NCBI GenBank assembly: GCA_964019695.1
Contig: OZ026527.1
Location: forward strand, 73,557,471 to 73,621,470
From: Loripinus fragilis
Taxonomy: Eukaryota; Mollusca; Bivalvia; Lucinida; Lucinidae
Length of the DNA: 64,000 bases
Direction of reading: 5' to 3'
In this document: positions 1 through 11,313 of the stretch, piece by piece
Numbering within the stretch: position 1 is the first letter of the stretch
Layout: each line of letters begins with the position of its first letter
The notes under the pieces: generated by a model
What the model saw: only the letters and a program-made list of their open reading frames with translations
What the model was told of the DNA's origin: nothing
Database searches by the model: none
Translations under genes and position numbers: made by a program

Positions 1-2650
1 CGGGGGAGAGAGTGAGGGATAGAGTGTGGGAGAGCGAGGGATAGAGAGAGTGTGGGAGAGCGAGGGATAGAGAGAGTGTGGGAGAGCGAGGGATAGAGAG
101 AGTGTGGGAGAGCGAGGGATAGAGAGAGTGTGGGAGAGTGAGGGATAGAGAGAGTGTGGGAGAGCGAGGGATAGAGAGTGTGGGAGAGCGAGGGATAGAG
201 AGTGTGGGAGAGCGAGGGATATAGAGAGAGTGGGAGAGCGAGGGATAGAGAGAGTGGGAGAGCGAGGGATAGAGAGAGTGGGAGAGTGAGGGAGAGAGAG
301 TGTGTGAGAGCGAGGGAGAGCGAAGGAGAGAGTGTGGGAGGGCGAGGGAGAGAGAGTGTGAGAGCGTGAGGCTGTGGGAGAGTGAGGGAGAAAGAGAGTG
401 TGGGAGAGCGTGAGGTTGTGGGAGAGAGTGTGGGAGAGCGAGAGTGTGTAAGAGAGAGTGTCTGTGTAGGAGAGAGAGGGTGTGTGGGAGAGACAGAGTG
501 TGGGAGAGACAGAGTGTGTGTGGGAGAGACAGAGTGTGGGAGAGACAGAGTGTGGGAGAGAGAGTGTGTGTGGGAGAGACAGAGTGTGGGAGAGACAGAG
601 TGTGGGAGAGCGAGGGAGAGAGAGAGTGTGGGAGAGCGTGAGGTTGTGGGAGAAACAGTGTGTGGGAGAGAGATTGTGGGAGAGCGAGGGAGATAGAGAG
701 TGTGGGAGAGTTTGAGGTTGTGGGGGAGCGAGAGAGTGTGATAGAGCGAGAAAGTGTGGGAGAGAGTGTGGGAAAGAGTGTGTGAGAGTGTTGGAGAGAT
801 GGGACAGAGAGTGTGCAGAGAGAGTGTGGGAGAGCGTGGAAGAGAGAGAGAGCATGGGAGAGTGTGGGAGAGTGATGGAGAGAGTGTGGGAGAGCGAGGG
901 AGAGAGAGAGTGTGGGAGAGCGAGAGAGAGAGTATGGGAGAGAGAGAGTTAGGATAGCTTGGGAGAGCGAGTGTGGGAGAGAGAGTGGGAGCGAGAGAGT
1001 TAGTGAGAGAGAGTGTGCGAGAGAGTGTGTGTAGGAGAGAGAGGGTGTGTGGGAGAGACAGAGAGTGTGTGGGAGAGAGAGAGTGTGTGTGGGAGGGAGA
1101 GTGTGGGAGAGAGTGTGTGAGAGAGGGGGAGAGTGTGTGGGAGAGTGAGTGGGAGAGTGTGTGTGTGTGGGAGAGTGGAAGAGAGTGTCTGGGAGAGAGT
1201 GGGAGAGAGAGAGAGTGTGGGAGAGAGTGGGAGAGAGTGTATGAGAGTGGGAGAGAGTGAGTGTGAGGTTGTGGGAGGGCGAGAGTGAGTGTGAGGTTGT
1301 GAGAGAGCGAGAGTGTGGGAGAGAGAGTGTGTGGGAGAAAGGGAGAGTGTGTGGGAGAGAGAGAGTATGGAGTGTGTGAGAGAGAGAGTGGGAGAGAGAG
1401 TGAGTGTTAGGTTGTGGGAGAGCAAGAGTGAGTGGGAGAGAGAGTGTGTGGGAGAGAGAGTGTGTGGGAGAGAGAGTGTGTGGGAGTGGGAGAGTGTGGG
1501 AGAGAGAGAGTGTGGGAGAGAGAATGTGTGTGGAAGAGAGTGTGTGGGAGAGAGCGTGAGAGAGCGAGAGAGTGGGGGAAGAGAGCGAGGGATAGAGTGT
1601 GGGAGAGCGAGGGATAGAGAGAGTGGGAGAGCGAGGGAGAGAGAGTGTGGGAGAGCGAGGGAGAGAGTGGGAGAGAGAGAGCGTGAGGCTGTGGGAGAGC
1701 GAGGGAGAAAGAGTGTGGGAGAGCGTGAGGTTGTGGGAGAGCGAGAGAGAGTGTGGGAGAGCGAGGAAGAGAGAGAGTGTGGGTGAGGTTGTGGGAGAGC
1801 GTGAGGTTGTGGGAGAGCGAGGGAGAGAGTGTGGGAGAGAGAGTGGGAGAGCGTGAGGTTGTGGGAGAGCGAGGGAGAGTGTGGGAGACCGTGAGGTTGT
1901 GGGAGAGAGAGTGTGGGAGAGAGAGTGTGGGAGAGAGAGTGTGGGAGAGCGAGGGAGAGAGAGAGTGGGAGAGCGTGAGGTTGTGGGAGAGTGTGTGGGA
2001 GAGCGAGGGATATAGAGAGTGTGGGAGAGTGTGAGGTTGTGGGAGAGCGAGAGAGTGTGATTGAGCGAGAAAGTGTGGGAGAGAGAGTGTTGGAAAGAGT
2101 GTGGGAGAGTGTGTGAAAGAGAGAGTGTTGGAGAGATGGGACAGAGTGTGCGGGAGAGAGTGTGGGAGAGCGTGGAAGAGAGAGAGCATGGGAGAGAGTG
2201 AGGGAGAGAGAGCGAGGGAGAGTGGGAGAGCGAGAGTGTGGGAGAGCGAGAGAGAGAGTGTGGGAGAGAGTTAGGATAGCTTGGGAGAGAGAGTGTGGGA
2301 GAGCTTTTGAGAGAGCGTGGGAGAGCTTTTGAGAGAGAGCGTGGGAGAGAGTGGGAGCGAGAGAGTGAGGGAGAAGAGTTAGTGAGAGAGAGTGTGGGAG
2401 AGAGTGTGTGAGAGGGTGTGTGAGAGAGTGTGTGTGGGAGAGAGATGGTGTGTGGGAGAGACAGTGTGTGGGAGAGAGAGTGTGTGTGGGAGAGAGACAG
2501 AGTGTGTGGGAGAGATATAGAGTGTGTGGGAGAGGGAGTGTGGGAGAGAGAGGGTGGGAGAGAGAGCGTGGGAGAGAGAGAGTTTGGGAGAGAGAGAGTT
2601 TGGGAGAGAGCGAGAGTGTGGGAGAGAGAGACCTTGGGAGAGCAAGAGCA
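1..2650. repeat. GA-rich minisatellite (purine on + strand)
   Basis: The whole stretch consists of variants of GTGGGAGAGCGAGGGAGAGA with insertions such as GTGAGGTTGTGGGAGAGC and GAGACAGAGTGTG. The + strand is almost free of C and T runs. The same array, reverse-complemented, lies at 49,190-50,740. A higher-order duplication is visible: about 715-1,090 repeats the order of blocks at about 2,035-2,430, including a GATGGGACAGAG block. The open frames here come from lack of stop codons in low-complexity DNA, not from coding. Confidence 0.95.
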
Positions 2651-3032
2651 GTGACAAAACTGCTCCATGCTTCTGTCTGGTCATTTTCTGTCACAACTTG
2701 TGAACAATAGTACCTAAATGTATGATGATAAGATAAAATTATATTAATAAAAGACTTACGTTTCCCCAAAAATCATCACATATTCCATATCGCAAAAATG
2801 GCTGCCAAGATTCGCGCACAACTTCAAAAACATCTCGCAAAATGCATGTGTGGCGGGTAAAATGAGCACAAGATCAATAGCCAATCAGACCTCGAATGCC
2901 CGACCAGCTGACCAAAGATTTGCCCAAGCAGAAATGAGCAAATGCTTTCAACAGTGAGACCAAAACTCAGGTCCCATGAAAACAGGCCCTCGCCATAGAT
3001 TAGCGTGGTATTTCCCGGCCAGCATCCCATAT
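2651..3032. other. Unique-looking arm DNA, no gene
   Basis: Ordinary non-repetitive sequence following the GA-rich array, mirrored at about 48,825-49,190 with few changes. A short frame on the minus strand (2,824-3,030) is preserved in the other arm over 68 codons, but it has no recognisable domain and lies in DNA that is conserved overall, so I do not call it a gene. Confidence 0.6.
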
Positions 3033-3100
3033 GGAGCCACTATGGGCCTGCAAGCGAAACGCCATCGAATGGCGTTTTGCTGGCGGGCCGATTAGTGGTC
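3033..3100. repeat. Hairpin element, about 68 bp
   Basis: A long self-complementary stretch: AAGCGAAACGCCAT and ATGGCGTTTTGCT face each other around a CGA loop, with outer arms pairing less well. A much more perfect relative lies at 54,593-54,660, and the mirror copy in the right arm is at about 48,757-48,826. It is a small dispersed hairpin family. Confidence 0.7.
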
Positions 3101-3206
3101 CGATTTTACGTGTTGACTGGGTTCATTATATGACATCATAGCCAAATACGTTGCGAAACAGCTGCGTGAAACCCTATATTTGCGACCTGGTAAAGTGTGA
3201 ACCCCA

Positions 3207-3222
3207 GGGGGGGGGGGGGGGG
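3207..3222 (+). repeat. Poly-G tract (16)
   Basis: An uninterrupted run of 16 G. The right arm has a shorter C run at about 48,640-48,651, so the two copies differ in length. Confidence 0.95.
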
Positions 3223-3654
3223 TTACTCTGATATTTCCATATAGGCTACATGTATACTTAGGCTCGAACCGTTTTTGAGGGCTCTAATTTTAAATATATT
3301 TTTAATGGTGAGGGGGGATCAGAAAAATGATATGGCGGGGTATGAAAATTTTTGTCTATATTTTGGGGAGGGGGAAAAACAAAAATTGTCCCGTTTTGGG
3401 GGGTCATTTCTATGCAATTTTGGGTCTTGTCTTAAGCTCAATGTACAAAATACAGAATGAAGATAGTTTGGGGGTTGCTAAAATTTCATTTTTATTTATC
3501 TATTTAGTTTTAAATTGAAAATGCGACAAGTTCGATGTGTTAATTCTTAAACCCTGCACGGATGGGAGTACGGGCTTCCCCCGCCCCTGGAGAATTACAA
3601 ATGGATTAGAAGTCCGATTCGAAGGCACTAGCCTACTCCCGTTCTATTGCAAAA

Positions 3655-3870
3655 AGCAAGCGAGTATAATCAGGAAATACCACGATCAGACACTGAATAC
3701 CATCCCACGGCACCATGAGGGAGAGCCACATAACATTTACATTAGCAAGACATCTGCAAGACAATAAAAGCAAAGCAACCAGCTCTGATAATTGCAAAAC
3801 TAGAATGGACACAGAAACAAAGACATAACCACCACAAACAATGGGAAGTACATTATTACAATAGATCAGC
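3655..3870 (+). repeat. Dispersed repeat family B, forward copy
   Basis: Recognised by GGAAATACCAC at the left, a middle block like GAGGGAGAGCCACA, and ATTGCAAAACTAGAATGGAC at the right. Related copies lie at 4,150-4,345 (reverse) and 36,165-36,345 (forward), with mirror copies at 40,475-40,675, 47,520-47,720 and 47,985-48,215. Length is about 200 bp. I see no coding or tRNA-like head, so the class is unknown. Confidence 0.7.
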
Positions 3871-4149
3871 AACAACAGAACCGCCGTCTTAGAACGGACA
3901 GCAGCCTAAGCCACCGGGGACTTAAAGGCATTTTACTGGTACCAAAGCACAAAACCTGTTAAGCTCGCATGGAAGATTCCTAACTATTGCAATTTTTTGT
4001 ATCATCATGGAGAAGCAATCAAATCAAATTAACATACAATGATGAAACAAAAAAGGCCTCACGACTCACAGATAGTCAGAGTTACAGAAAACCAAGTTGA
4101 GTCATGGTGGGCCCTGCTACAGATAAGCACCAGGCCGCGACTAACCAGA

Positions 4150-4345
4150 CGATTAAAGCTTTACGTTATGTTTTGTTGTGCACTACTGGTGTCCTTTCTA
4201 ATTTTGCAATCATTTTGAAGAAGAGAGAGCCATTTGGTTTTCTTTTCTGATTTGTCTTGTTACTGTGAATGTTCTGTGGCTCTTCCTCATGATGCTGTGG
4301 GTTCAGTGGTCTGCAGTGTATGATTGTGGTATTTCCCAATCTTTA
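4150..4345 (-). repeat. Dispersed repeat family B, reverse copy
   Basis: Reverse complement of the family: TTTGCAATCATTTTGAAGAAGAG, CTGTGGCTCTTCCTCATG and GATTGTGGTATTTCC correspond to the right, middle and left blocks of the 3,655-3,870 copy. The two copies face each other about 280 bp apart. Confidence 0.7.
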
Positions 4346-4843
4346 AAGCAAGATTATCAATCCGACTCGACCCGGACCAGCCGAAGAAAGTTTGGCTAAG
4401 GGAACAATGGGTTCTGCTCCGCCTACGCGAAACTGTTATACGCGTCATTAAAAACGTTAATACCAAAACCTGTAAAGGGGGCGATTTTAATTTTGTATTT
4501 TTTTATGGAGATGTTCATCGCTTCTCTTCCTATGGTGTAATCATTTTACAACATATTCGTTTTGCAAGAGTATGTTCATATGTTGATGACTTCAACAACA
4601 GAAACCAGTTTTTGACTTCTTAGTTATAGTCATGGCCCTTAGGGACAAAAAATAGGTCCCGTGCAAACTGTGTGCCAATTTATGGTGATCTATATCAAAA
4701 TCTTCAATGGGGTCGCCTTTAATTTGAAGGTGGTCACCCATTTCAAATCCGCGTCTAAGGCTAGTTATGACGTCATCAATATGGCGACCATAAATAGAAA
4801 TTGTTCATTAAAGCTATTAGACGGATGGCTGAGAATGGGTTTG

Positions 4844-4866
4844 CCCCCCCCCCCCCCCCCCCCCCC
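4844..4866 (+). repeat. Poly-C tract (23)
   Basis: A run of 23 C next to the first family A unit. The right-arm equivalent is a G run of about 12 at 46,991-47,002, so the tract differs in length between arms. Confidence 0.95.
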
Positions 4867-6130
4867 TAGGGAATTTTGCAGACATGTCCTATCTTGTAGA
4901 GAATTGAAAGCCGAGTCTTTTAAGAGATGTTTGCACTCTATGCTCCGGGGCGTTAGTCTGTAAGAGCCCGTAACATACGTTACTTAATCAAACTAAGAAA
5001 AGTAAATTGAAAGTTTGGGCTACAAATTAAAGACATTAAATATTTATTTTTTAAAATCATTACTATAGTCTGCATACTGGATATCTTAACTACGTATGAC
5101 AGCCATTTGAACAAAATTGCGGCTTCCTAAGGTGTCATATGCGTTACATAAATCAGATAACACATTAAAATTTGCAAGTGTGGCTAACAGCATTAACATT
5201 CACAATCTCTCTGTGTATTTTGCAAAATGTTTTTAACCCTCTCTGACTAGCTTATGCAATTGGCTAACAGAAAAATTAAAGTTTGTTTCCCTAGCTTAAA
5301 TATTTTTTCTGAAATAAGCAATTAAACAACTCTACCCCTACCCAGTCTTAAGGTGAGATGTTTGGTATTAAAACTAAAGTAAAAATAATTAAAAAATATT
5401 TGCAGTTGATGAATGTGTTTCATTGTTTGGGATTTATTTGCTTATATGAAAAGACTAATAAATCTGCAAGCTTGTTGCAATTTTTTTTAATATCAGAGGC
5501 TGTAACATATGTTACCTGATGTATTAAATTGGCAAGCTCATTCTCTTTACGTAAGATATGCCTAAAATGTTTAATCTCCTTGAGGGAATTTTGCAGACAT
5601 ATTCCTTCTTATGGTACAACTCGAGCTGCGTCGAATAAGGGATGTTTGCACTCTCTATGTTTGGGCGTTAGTCTGAAACAGCGTGTTACATGCGTTACTA
5701 TATCAAATAAAGGAAATGTAGTTTGAAAGTTTGAGCTAAAATTGTGAAAAAAAACTCGCAGCTGTTGGACAGCTAACATTGTTTAGGGATTTTAAACTGG
5801 CGCCTATGATAAAGACTTATAGATCTGCTAGTTGTCATCAAGTTTTAAAGATCAGAGAGCGTTATAAATGTTAGCGTGATGAGTAAAATCATCAAACAGT
5901 ATTTTGACATCAAGCTGAGTAAGGGCCTGCTCCATCCTAATCCCCTTTGGAATTCTGCAGACAAATTACATCTTATGTATCCATTCAATGTGCATTTAAT
6001 AAGAAATGTTTGCACTCTGTAAGTCAGGGCGTTAGCCTGTAACAGCTTGTTACATATGTTACTATATCAATTTGTGAATAAGAAGTTTGAATGTTTGAGC
6101 TACCAAAAGAAGACATTAAAATTATCTAAT
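4867..6130 (+). repeat. Family A, three forward units with palindromic motifs
   Basis: Three units begin near 4,867, 5,585 and 5,945 with GGGAATTTTGCAGACAT, then AAGAGATGTTTGCACTCT, GGGCGTTAGTCTG, and a 14-bp palindrome-like motif (4,970-4,983 GTAACATACGTTAC; 5,685-5,698 GTTACATGCGTTAC; 6,049-6,062 GTTACATATGTTAC). A further GTAACATATGTTAC at 5,502-5,515 sits between units. The units are clearly diverged from each other, much more than the two arms of the palindrome are, so this family is older than the inverted duplication. No coding potential seen. Confidence 0.8.
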
Positions 6131-6395
6131 AAATTGACATTCTTATAGTCTTTATACTGGATGTCTTTACTACATATGGAAGCTTCTTAACATTAATACG
6201 GCTAACTGTGTTGATATGTGCGTTACATGAACCTAATTATGATTTAAAAGCTATAATTGTGGCTATCGTCATGTAGTTAAACAACTACTATGACTTGGTT
6301 TCAAACTGTTTTATTAGATTTTACAAACATATACTCAATTGATGAATAGGAAAAACCAAGTTTGCTTTTCTATCTTAAATATATTGTCTTATAGG

Positions 6396-6720
6396 TTGGT
6401 TGGTTGGTTTTGTTGCTTTACGTCCCAAGTCAACAGCTATGGTCATTGCGGGACGGTCAGTTCACCTAACCACACTTTTTCCTGGGCAGGCTTGAACAAG
6501 CGGTTAACCAGTAATTTGTGCACATACTTTCGCTTGTAACTGACAGCAACCCTTCTTGAATAAATCAGCGGAAGGGAGGAGAATGACCGCAGAAATTATT
6601 TCATGATCAATCTCCACGAAAGTACGGGACCGGGCTGGGATCGAACTCGCGACCCCTGGATCTGCAGTCAGACACGCATCTGTAGCCAGACACGTTACCG
6701 ACTGCGCTACGCGGCCCGGT
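6396..6720 (-). mobile_element. tRNA-derived SINE inserted in left arm
   Basis: A 325-bp insertion between two copies of TTGTCTTATAGG (6,384-6,395 and 6,721-6,732). The right arm has one copy of that target (45,460-45,471) and no insert, so this is a true insertion. The minus strand starts with a tRNA-like head: GGGCCGCGTAGCGCAGTCGG (A-box region) and GGTCGCGAGTTCGATCCC (B box). The distal end is a (GGTT)n-like tail. The element is a SINE transcribed leftwards by RNA polymerase III if active. Confidence 0.9.
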
Positions 6721-7302
6721 TTGTCTTATAGGAGCTAATACACAGCCCTACTCCCAGTTTTACAGAGAAGCGAATTTTGTTATTACCGTTTAAGTAAAAC
6801 ACATGAAAGCGATAACAGCGTGTGGATATTTTTCATTTTCTTAGTCTGTCTTGCTCATATATCTACAAGATGTCATTAAGTTAAAGATCAGGACAATTAA
6901 TGTGTACTTATAAGTCTTTGGTGCCAAAATACTAGAAATTATATTCATTTCTGATTATCAAGCCCATGGACTGGTGTTACAGATGTTATCAATGACCTTT
7001 TGGACACATTTCCTAATACTGTGCATATAATGCTAAATATAGAGCCACAAATAGAAAAGATAGTTTTACAATTTTACAAGAAAATACAATAAATGAAATG
7101 GTCCAAACTATTTCTCATTGATTTAACACTCATGTTAAACGTTTGTCGTTGTCTGCTTCTGTGGTAATCATTATTATCACACGCCTCCTTGCAACTAGTA
7201 GAATCATCACACAATATTTCAATCATTTACTGTTATTCAATTTTACCACTAGTCCACTCAAAATTGATGAGCCATTATCAACTTTCCAATTTTGCCATTT
7301 AT

Positions 7303-7667
7303 ATTTTGCCAATATTTGCCCTTTCATGCAAACCAAATATCTATGTGTCTTGATCCACATCTGAATTAAGGGTGAGGTTGGCGCCGTTAAACCGGTTTAA
7401 GCCCTCCAGTAAAATATTTTACTGACCATTCCAAGGCGGTACTTCTTTTGTGGATCTTTTATGTTTTTGTTCTGTCTTGTGTTTGCTATGTTTTGTGCGC
7501 GTCTGTTTATATGTGCTTTTTGGTCACCTGCTGGGAAAGGGCTGACCTCTTGGCTCTCGTTTGTGGTGTCTTCTGTGAGTTTGTCACTTTCCCATTGGTA
7601 TCCTGGGTCAGGTGTGGTACTTGATTGTATCGATTCCTGATCTTTGCACCATTACTTACTTTGGAAC
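7303..7667 (+). mobile_element. V-SINE-like insertion in left arm
   Basis: The right arm runs straight from CCATTTAT to GGCTTGGAAC (about 44,885-44,900), whereas the left arm has about 365 extra bases here. The insert contains GGCGCCGTTAAACCGG, CCATTCCAAGGCGGTAC, GTCACCTGCTGGGAAAGGGC and ends near GATTCCTGATCTTTGC. The same 3' block recurs at 62,185-62,360, and its last part at 19,327-19,350. This layout is like V-SINE families described in bivalves. A clean target duplication is not visible; a few bases of the target were altered. Confidence 0.7.
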
Positions 7668-8369
7668 ATTTGGAAACTGATATGAATTCCTAATAGTGGG
7701 CTCTTTGAGTATGTATTTCAAGTGATACTTTACAAGTAGGAGAAAGACTAAAGCTTTACAAGGAGAAAACTATGCCATTAAGAGTAATGAGAACCTGGAC
7801 TGATGTACCTTGGTATTTCTGTGCTAAAGAATCTTATCTTAGCTGGTTAACTTTTATAAATGTAGCCTTTCCATACATGCAACCCACATATTTTCATCTA
7901 GTAATGTCTCTGCACTTATTATCTTTCCCCAAGCATTCAAAAACTTATTTGAAGTCTTAGTACTTCTTAAGTGCTGAAACCGAGGTAACTCTTTCCCTTC
8001 AGATAAACGAACTAGATGTATCACAGCAGGTAAAGCAATGAAAGGCAGGATGAACAGAGCGCAAATTAGACCCTTTCAATTCAATGATTCACTAAGTCTC
8101 TAAGATAAGAGCGCTTATTAAAGGATGTAACATATATAACTCGCCATAATAAATGAGCAAGGGCACTGTCGTGACATCCTTTTTGATTACACAGTCAGAG
8201 GCAAGTGTTTTCAATTTCAGTGTTTTCAATGGATTATGAAATGAGGCACCTTATCAACTTGTTTACTCTGTATAAATCTTCCTTAAGAGCATAATATAGA
8301 ACTACTGGTTATCCCTTTCTACCTATAGTCCACTTTCCTTCTTTTGAATGCAACAGCTAATGATATGGC
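7668..8369. other. Arm DNA with no recognised gene
   Basis: Conserved with the right arm at about 44,185-44,880. A short frame at 7,772-7,960 (+) is matched at 44,588-44,776 (-) with four amino-acid changes, but it resembles no family I know. A family A motif (GTAACATATATAAC, 8,127-8,140) followed by CCATAATAAATGAGCAAGG marks another family A end. Confidence 0.5.
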
Positions 8370-8790
8370 TGCAAAAACTGAGAAATCATAGGTTTTACAT
8401 TATTTTAAGACATGCTTCAATGTACTGACATCAGAAAAAACCCAACTGCAAACATAATTGATGGCAATGTCCAACTTCATATTCTTTCTCTTATACCAGA
8501 TAACTTTCAAGGTGTAATAGAAATTGTTTTAGACGGTCTGCCAAAACCATCAAGAGTCAACATTGTAACTAAAGAAAACTTATAAATTTCTTTGGGCGCA
8601 GCAAATTACTATTGATCTAAGACCCGAGGACTTGAGCACCAAAAGACTGGATAGGTTCCATGGCAAATGATGCAAAAAAGCAGCCTATCAAATTTCTGTT
8701 CAACCAATGTCAGAAATCAGAGGTACACGGTAGAGACATAGATTTTTGCAAAATCTGCTTTTGAAGAATGCTAAAAGGATTCAAGTTTGG
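8370..8790 (+). pseudogene. Decayed coding relic, transposon-associated family (uncertain)
   Basis: In one frame there is a run of about 60 codons ending at 8,583 with the pattern IIDGN, then a spacer, then LDGLPKPSRVNIV. In another frame, about 50 codons later, there is IKFLFNQCQKSE followed by GRDIDF. The order and spacing resemble a large repeated protein family of cnidarians and molluscs that has IDG, a RVDIV-like strand, a DNK-like segment and an HEEADT motif. The EEADT-like part (TDAEAAAVRLLL) is present only in the right arm at about 43,725-43,760. Stops and frameshifts make this a dead copy. Family naming is from memory and weak. Confidence 0.35.
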
Positions 8791-8989
8791 CTGAGTCAAG
8801 TTGTTTGACGCTAGCACTGGCCACACATACAAAGAAAATTAAGTCTTTTGATGGCTAAAGAGGAGGATCACACGAAATGCTTATAAGTGATGTTTGTCAC
8901 AATTACCAATTTTAAAAAGTAATCTTAATTAATGTAACACATATTACACCATACAAAGCTGTATATTTGTTAAAAAATCTTTTCTTAAG

Positions 8990-9557
8990 TGTCGCAGGTC
9001 TGACCGCCTGTCTGGCCTGTCAGTTGCGTGAGTTCGAATACTTCAAGGAACAACTGCAATAAATATGTAATATATATATTTATTTGACAATAATATAGCT
9101 TTATTTACAATTATGACAAGGTGTGCTGTACTGTGCAACACAGTATACACAGACATATATGTAGGTATGTAAGTAAGTCATATAATAATATGAAGGGACA
9201 CGGTATATATAGTGTCAACACACTGCATATACCATGTAGTCCGCCATTTTATCAAATTCCTTATTTACAAAATACAAAATACTAATAGCAAAATATGATA
9301 CACGTAAATGATTTCAATGTAGTGAATAATGAAAACATACCTGCAATAAATATGTAGGTATAAATATGTAATATATATATTTATTTGACAATAATATAGC
9401 TTTATTTACAATTATGACAAGGTGTGCTGTACTGTGCAACACAGTATACACAGACATATATGTAGGTATGTAAGTAAGTAACGGTTAGTTATGTAGAAGA
9501 AATAACTACAGCTACCTGCCTAAAGTGTACAGTGTGCTAGTATCCCCCCATATGACA
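8990..9557 (-). repeat. 3' LTR of the gypsy element
   Basis: 568 bp, matching 24,721-25,390. It lacks about 130 bp present in the other LTR; the junction (GTGCTA to GTATCCC) has a CTA on each side in the longer copy, suggesting a microhomology deletion. Each LTR contains an internal direct duplication of about 120 bp beginning AATAAATATGTAATATATAT (9,058 and 9,361 here), which includes AATAAA polyadenylation-type signals on the minus strand. Confidence 0.95.
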
Positions 9558-9570
9558 TATTTCCCCTCTG
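9558..9570 (-). promoter_or_regulatory. Polypurine tract of the gypsy element
   Basis: On the minus strand CAGAGGGGAAATA abuts the start of the 3' LTR (TGTCATATGG). This is the expected place and composition for the plus-strand primer of reverse transcription, and it fixes the orientation of the element as minus, in agreement with pol. Confidence 0.8.
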
Positions 9571-10930
9571 AGGGAAATGGCGTCCCGACATTTATCAAAT
9601 TCCAAAACGGTATGTAATGAATATCTTATTATTACACGGAAAAAATTATCTGCCATCATCTGTAACCATACAATGGAAATCAAAAGATCTCATGATCAGT
9701 ACATAATGGAAACACCAAGCATACTACATCACCACAGAAGTCCATTATCAAGTCATTGAAATAGCCTTAATAACTCATTGATATAGCATACAGATAAGGC
9801 CATAAGAGCTACCACTTGCCAGCATCCAAGAGATTGGGCTGTATCCCTACCTGACGTGTAGCCAACAAGTGAAACCCCACAGCCAAACCTGACTACCATA
9901 TGCAATGAATCTAAATATTTGCTAAGACTCTGGTCGTTCAACACATTGACAACAAACTTCTGGGTGATTATACACTCTGAATTAAGTTGGATATATAATA
10001 TGAAAACAACAAAGAGCAAGTGACTATGATCAGGATATGCCACAGTCACATAGAGCTGAAATGCTTGATTTTCCTGTAATAATAAGAATAATGTGAACTT
10101 TATGAATGAATATTACTAGGGCAGATCATATATCATCTGATGGAATATGTACATGTAATGAAAGATGGTCCTGTAAAGAATGAAATTGAAACACAGCCTA
10201 GTAAACATGGTTCCTGAAAATAACAGATTGTTACTGTAAACAGCTACCCTGTGCCATATCTTAAAATAAACAGCTTCAATTTTGGAACATATAGCTGAAA
10301 AACTCATGCATGTTAATATCAATTTGCTGTGAGCCTACAGAACCAAAATATAATGAAATGAAACACGATCTCCCTGTATGAAAACAAGTACTGGCTCATG
10401 ATATCTAGTTAACCTATTAAGATGAAAAGCAAGTCCTGAATCATGATATCTAGAGTACCTGTAAGAATAAAATACAATAAAAATGACAAGTACTGACAAT
10501 ACAAATTTACAAGCATATGAAATAATATCATGTACTACTTCATAATGGATTCCTAAAATAAATATAATTGATTGAATCCAATTAATGGCGCTGCACATCC
10601 CTAATAAAAGGCCAATCATCTGAAAACTCAAGACAATACGATGAGTAATGCTCTAGAGTCAACTCACTTTTAAATGTCCTGAAATTAATAAAATGATAAT
10701 CCATCTTTGGCTTGCCAGTAAATCTGAAAATGTAATGTCGGTACAGTGAAGTTCTTGTAAGCACACTTCGGTAGAAAGCAGTGCCACTGAGAAGAAAAAA
10801 AAATCCATTAAAATCAGTAGGTAAAATCACTATCAACCAGATGTAACATCTGGTGGATATGTAACTGAAAATAAAACATATTTACAATTAAAAGTCACTT
10901 CCGCTGTACCACTGTTGAAGTGAACAAAAT
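9571..10930 (-). other. 3' region between pol and the 3' LTR, no gene recognised
   Basis: About 1.36 kb. Several minus-strand frames of 60-98 codons occur, but none shows an envelope-like signal peptide, furin site or transmembrane pattern that I would trust. CATGATATCTAG occurs twice (about 10,397 and 10,442). A decayed env or simple 3' UTR are both possible. Confidence 0.5.
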
Positions 10931-11296
10931 TCATGAAAGAACCCAGCCATCTGATCTCATCCACTGAGGCTTCTTTCGGGTTCGCTGAGGCCTTCTTGGC
11001 CTATCCTCGTCATCTGAAGATGACTGTGAAGGGGAACCAGAAGACTCACGAAGTTCCTGAGCTCTGGTTGGTGGCAGCGCTGTGTCTCGAGGAAGAACAC
11101 CAGGATCATCAGGACCACGAAGCATGGGTATCACATAACATTTACCTGTGCCATCCAATTCCAAAGGCGCTTCCTTGCCTGAAGAATCGTCATTCTCAGA
11201 CAACAAAGAGTCTTCAGAGTTGGTACGCACTGCAGAGTCACAAGGGTCAATTTGACTTATAGCCTGATCCTGCTGATCATCCCCAACCACAACCAA
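10931..11296 (-). pseudogene. C-terminal tail of gypsy pol, out of frame
   Basis: A frame of about 120 codons rich in acidic residues and serine, ending with RRPQRTRKKPQW and DGWVLS. Such basic tails, with arginines and a WM-type end, are common at the C-terminus of metazoan gypsy polyproteins. It follows the main pol frame directly (pol ends at 11,314) and is separated from it by a stop and a one-base frame change near 11,315, so it is the detached end of the same polyprotein. Confidence 0.7.
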
Positions 11297-11313
11297 ACTA
11301 TCAGGATCCTCCT

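Noticed and set aside
1000..2769. 589-codon minus-strand open frame
   Set aside because: Same low-complexity effect in the mirrored GA-rich array.
4324..4623. 99-codon frame also found in the right arm
   Set aside because: The right-arm version loses the frame part way, so there is no sign of coding constraint.
7772..7960. Short frame conserved in both arms (also 44,588-44,776) as a possible gene
   Set aside because: Conservation equals that of surrounding non-coding arm DNA; no family resemblance or splice context.
9753..10836. Minus-strand frames after pol as an env gene
   Set aside because: Short, unconnected, no signal peptide plus transmembrane pattern; cannot be told from decayed UTR.
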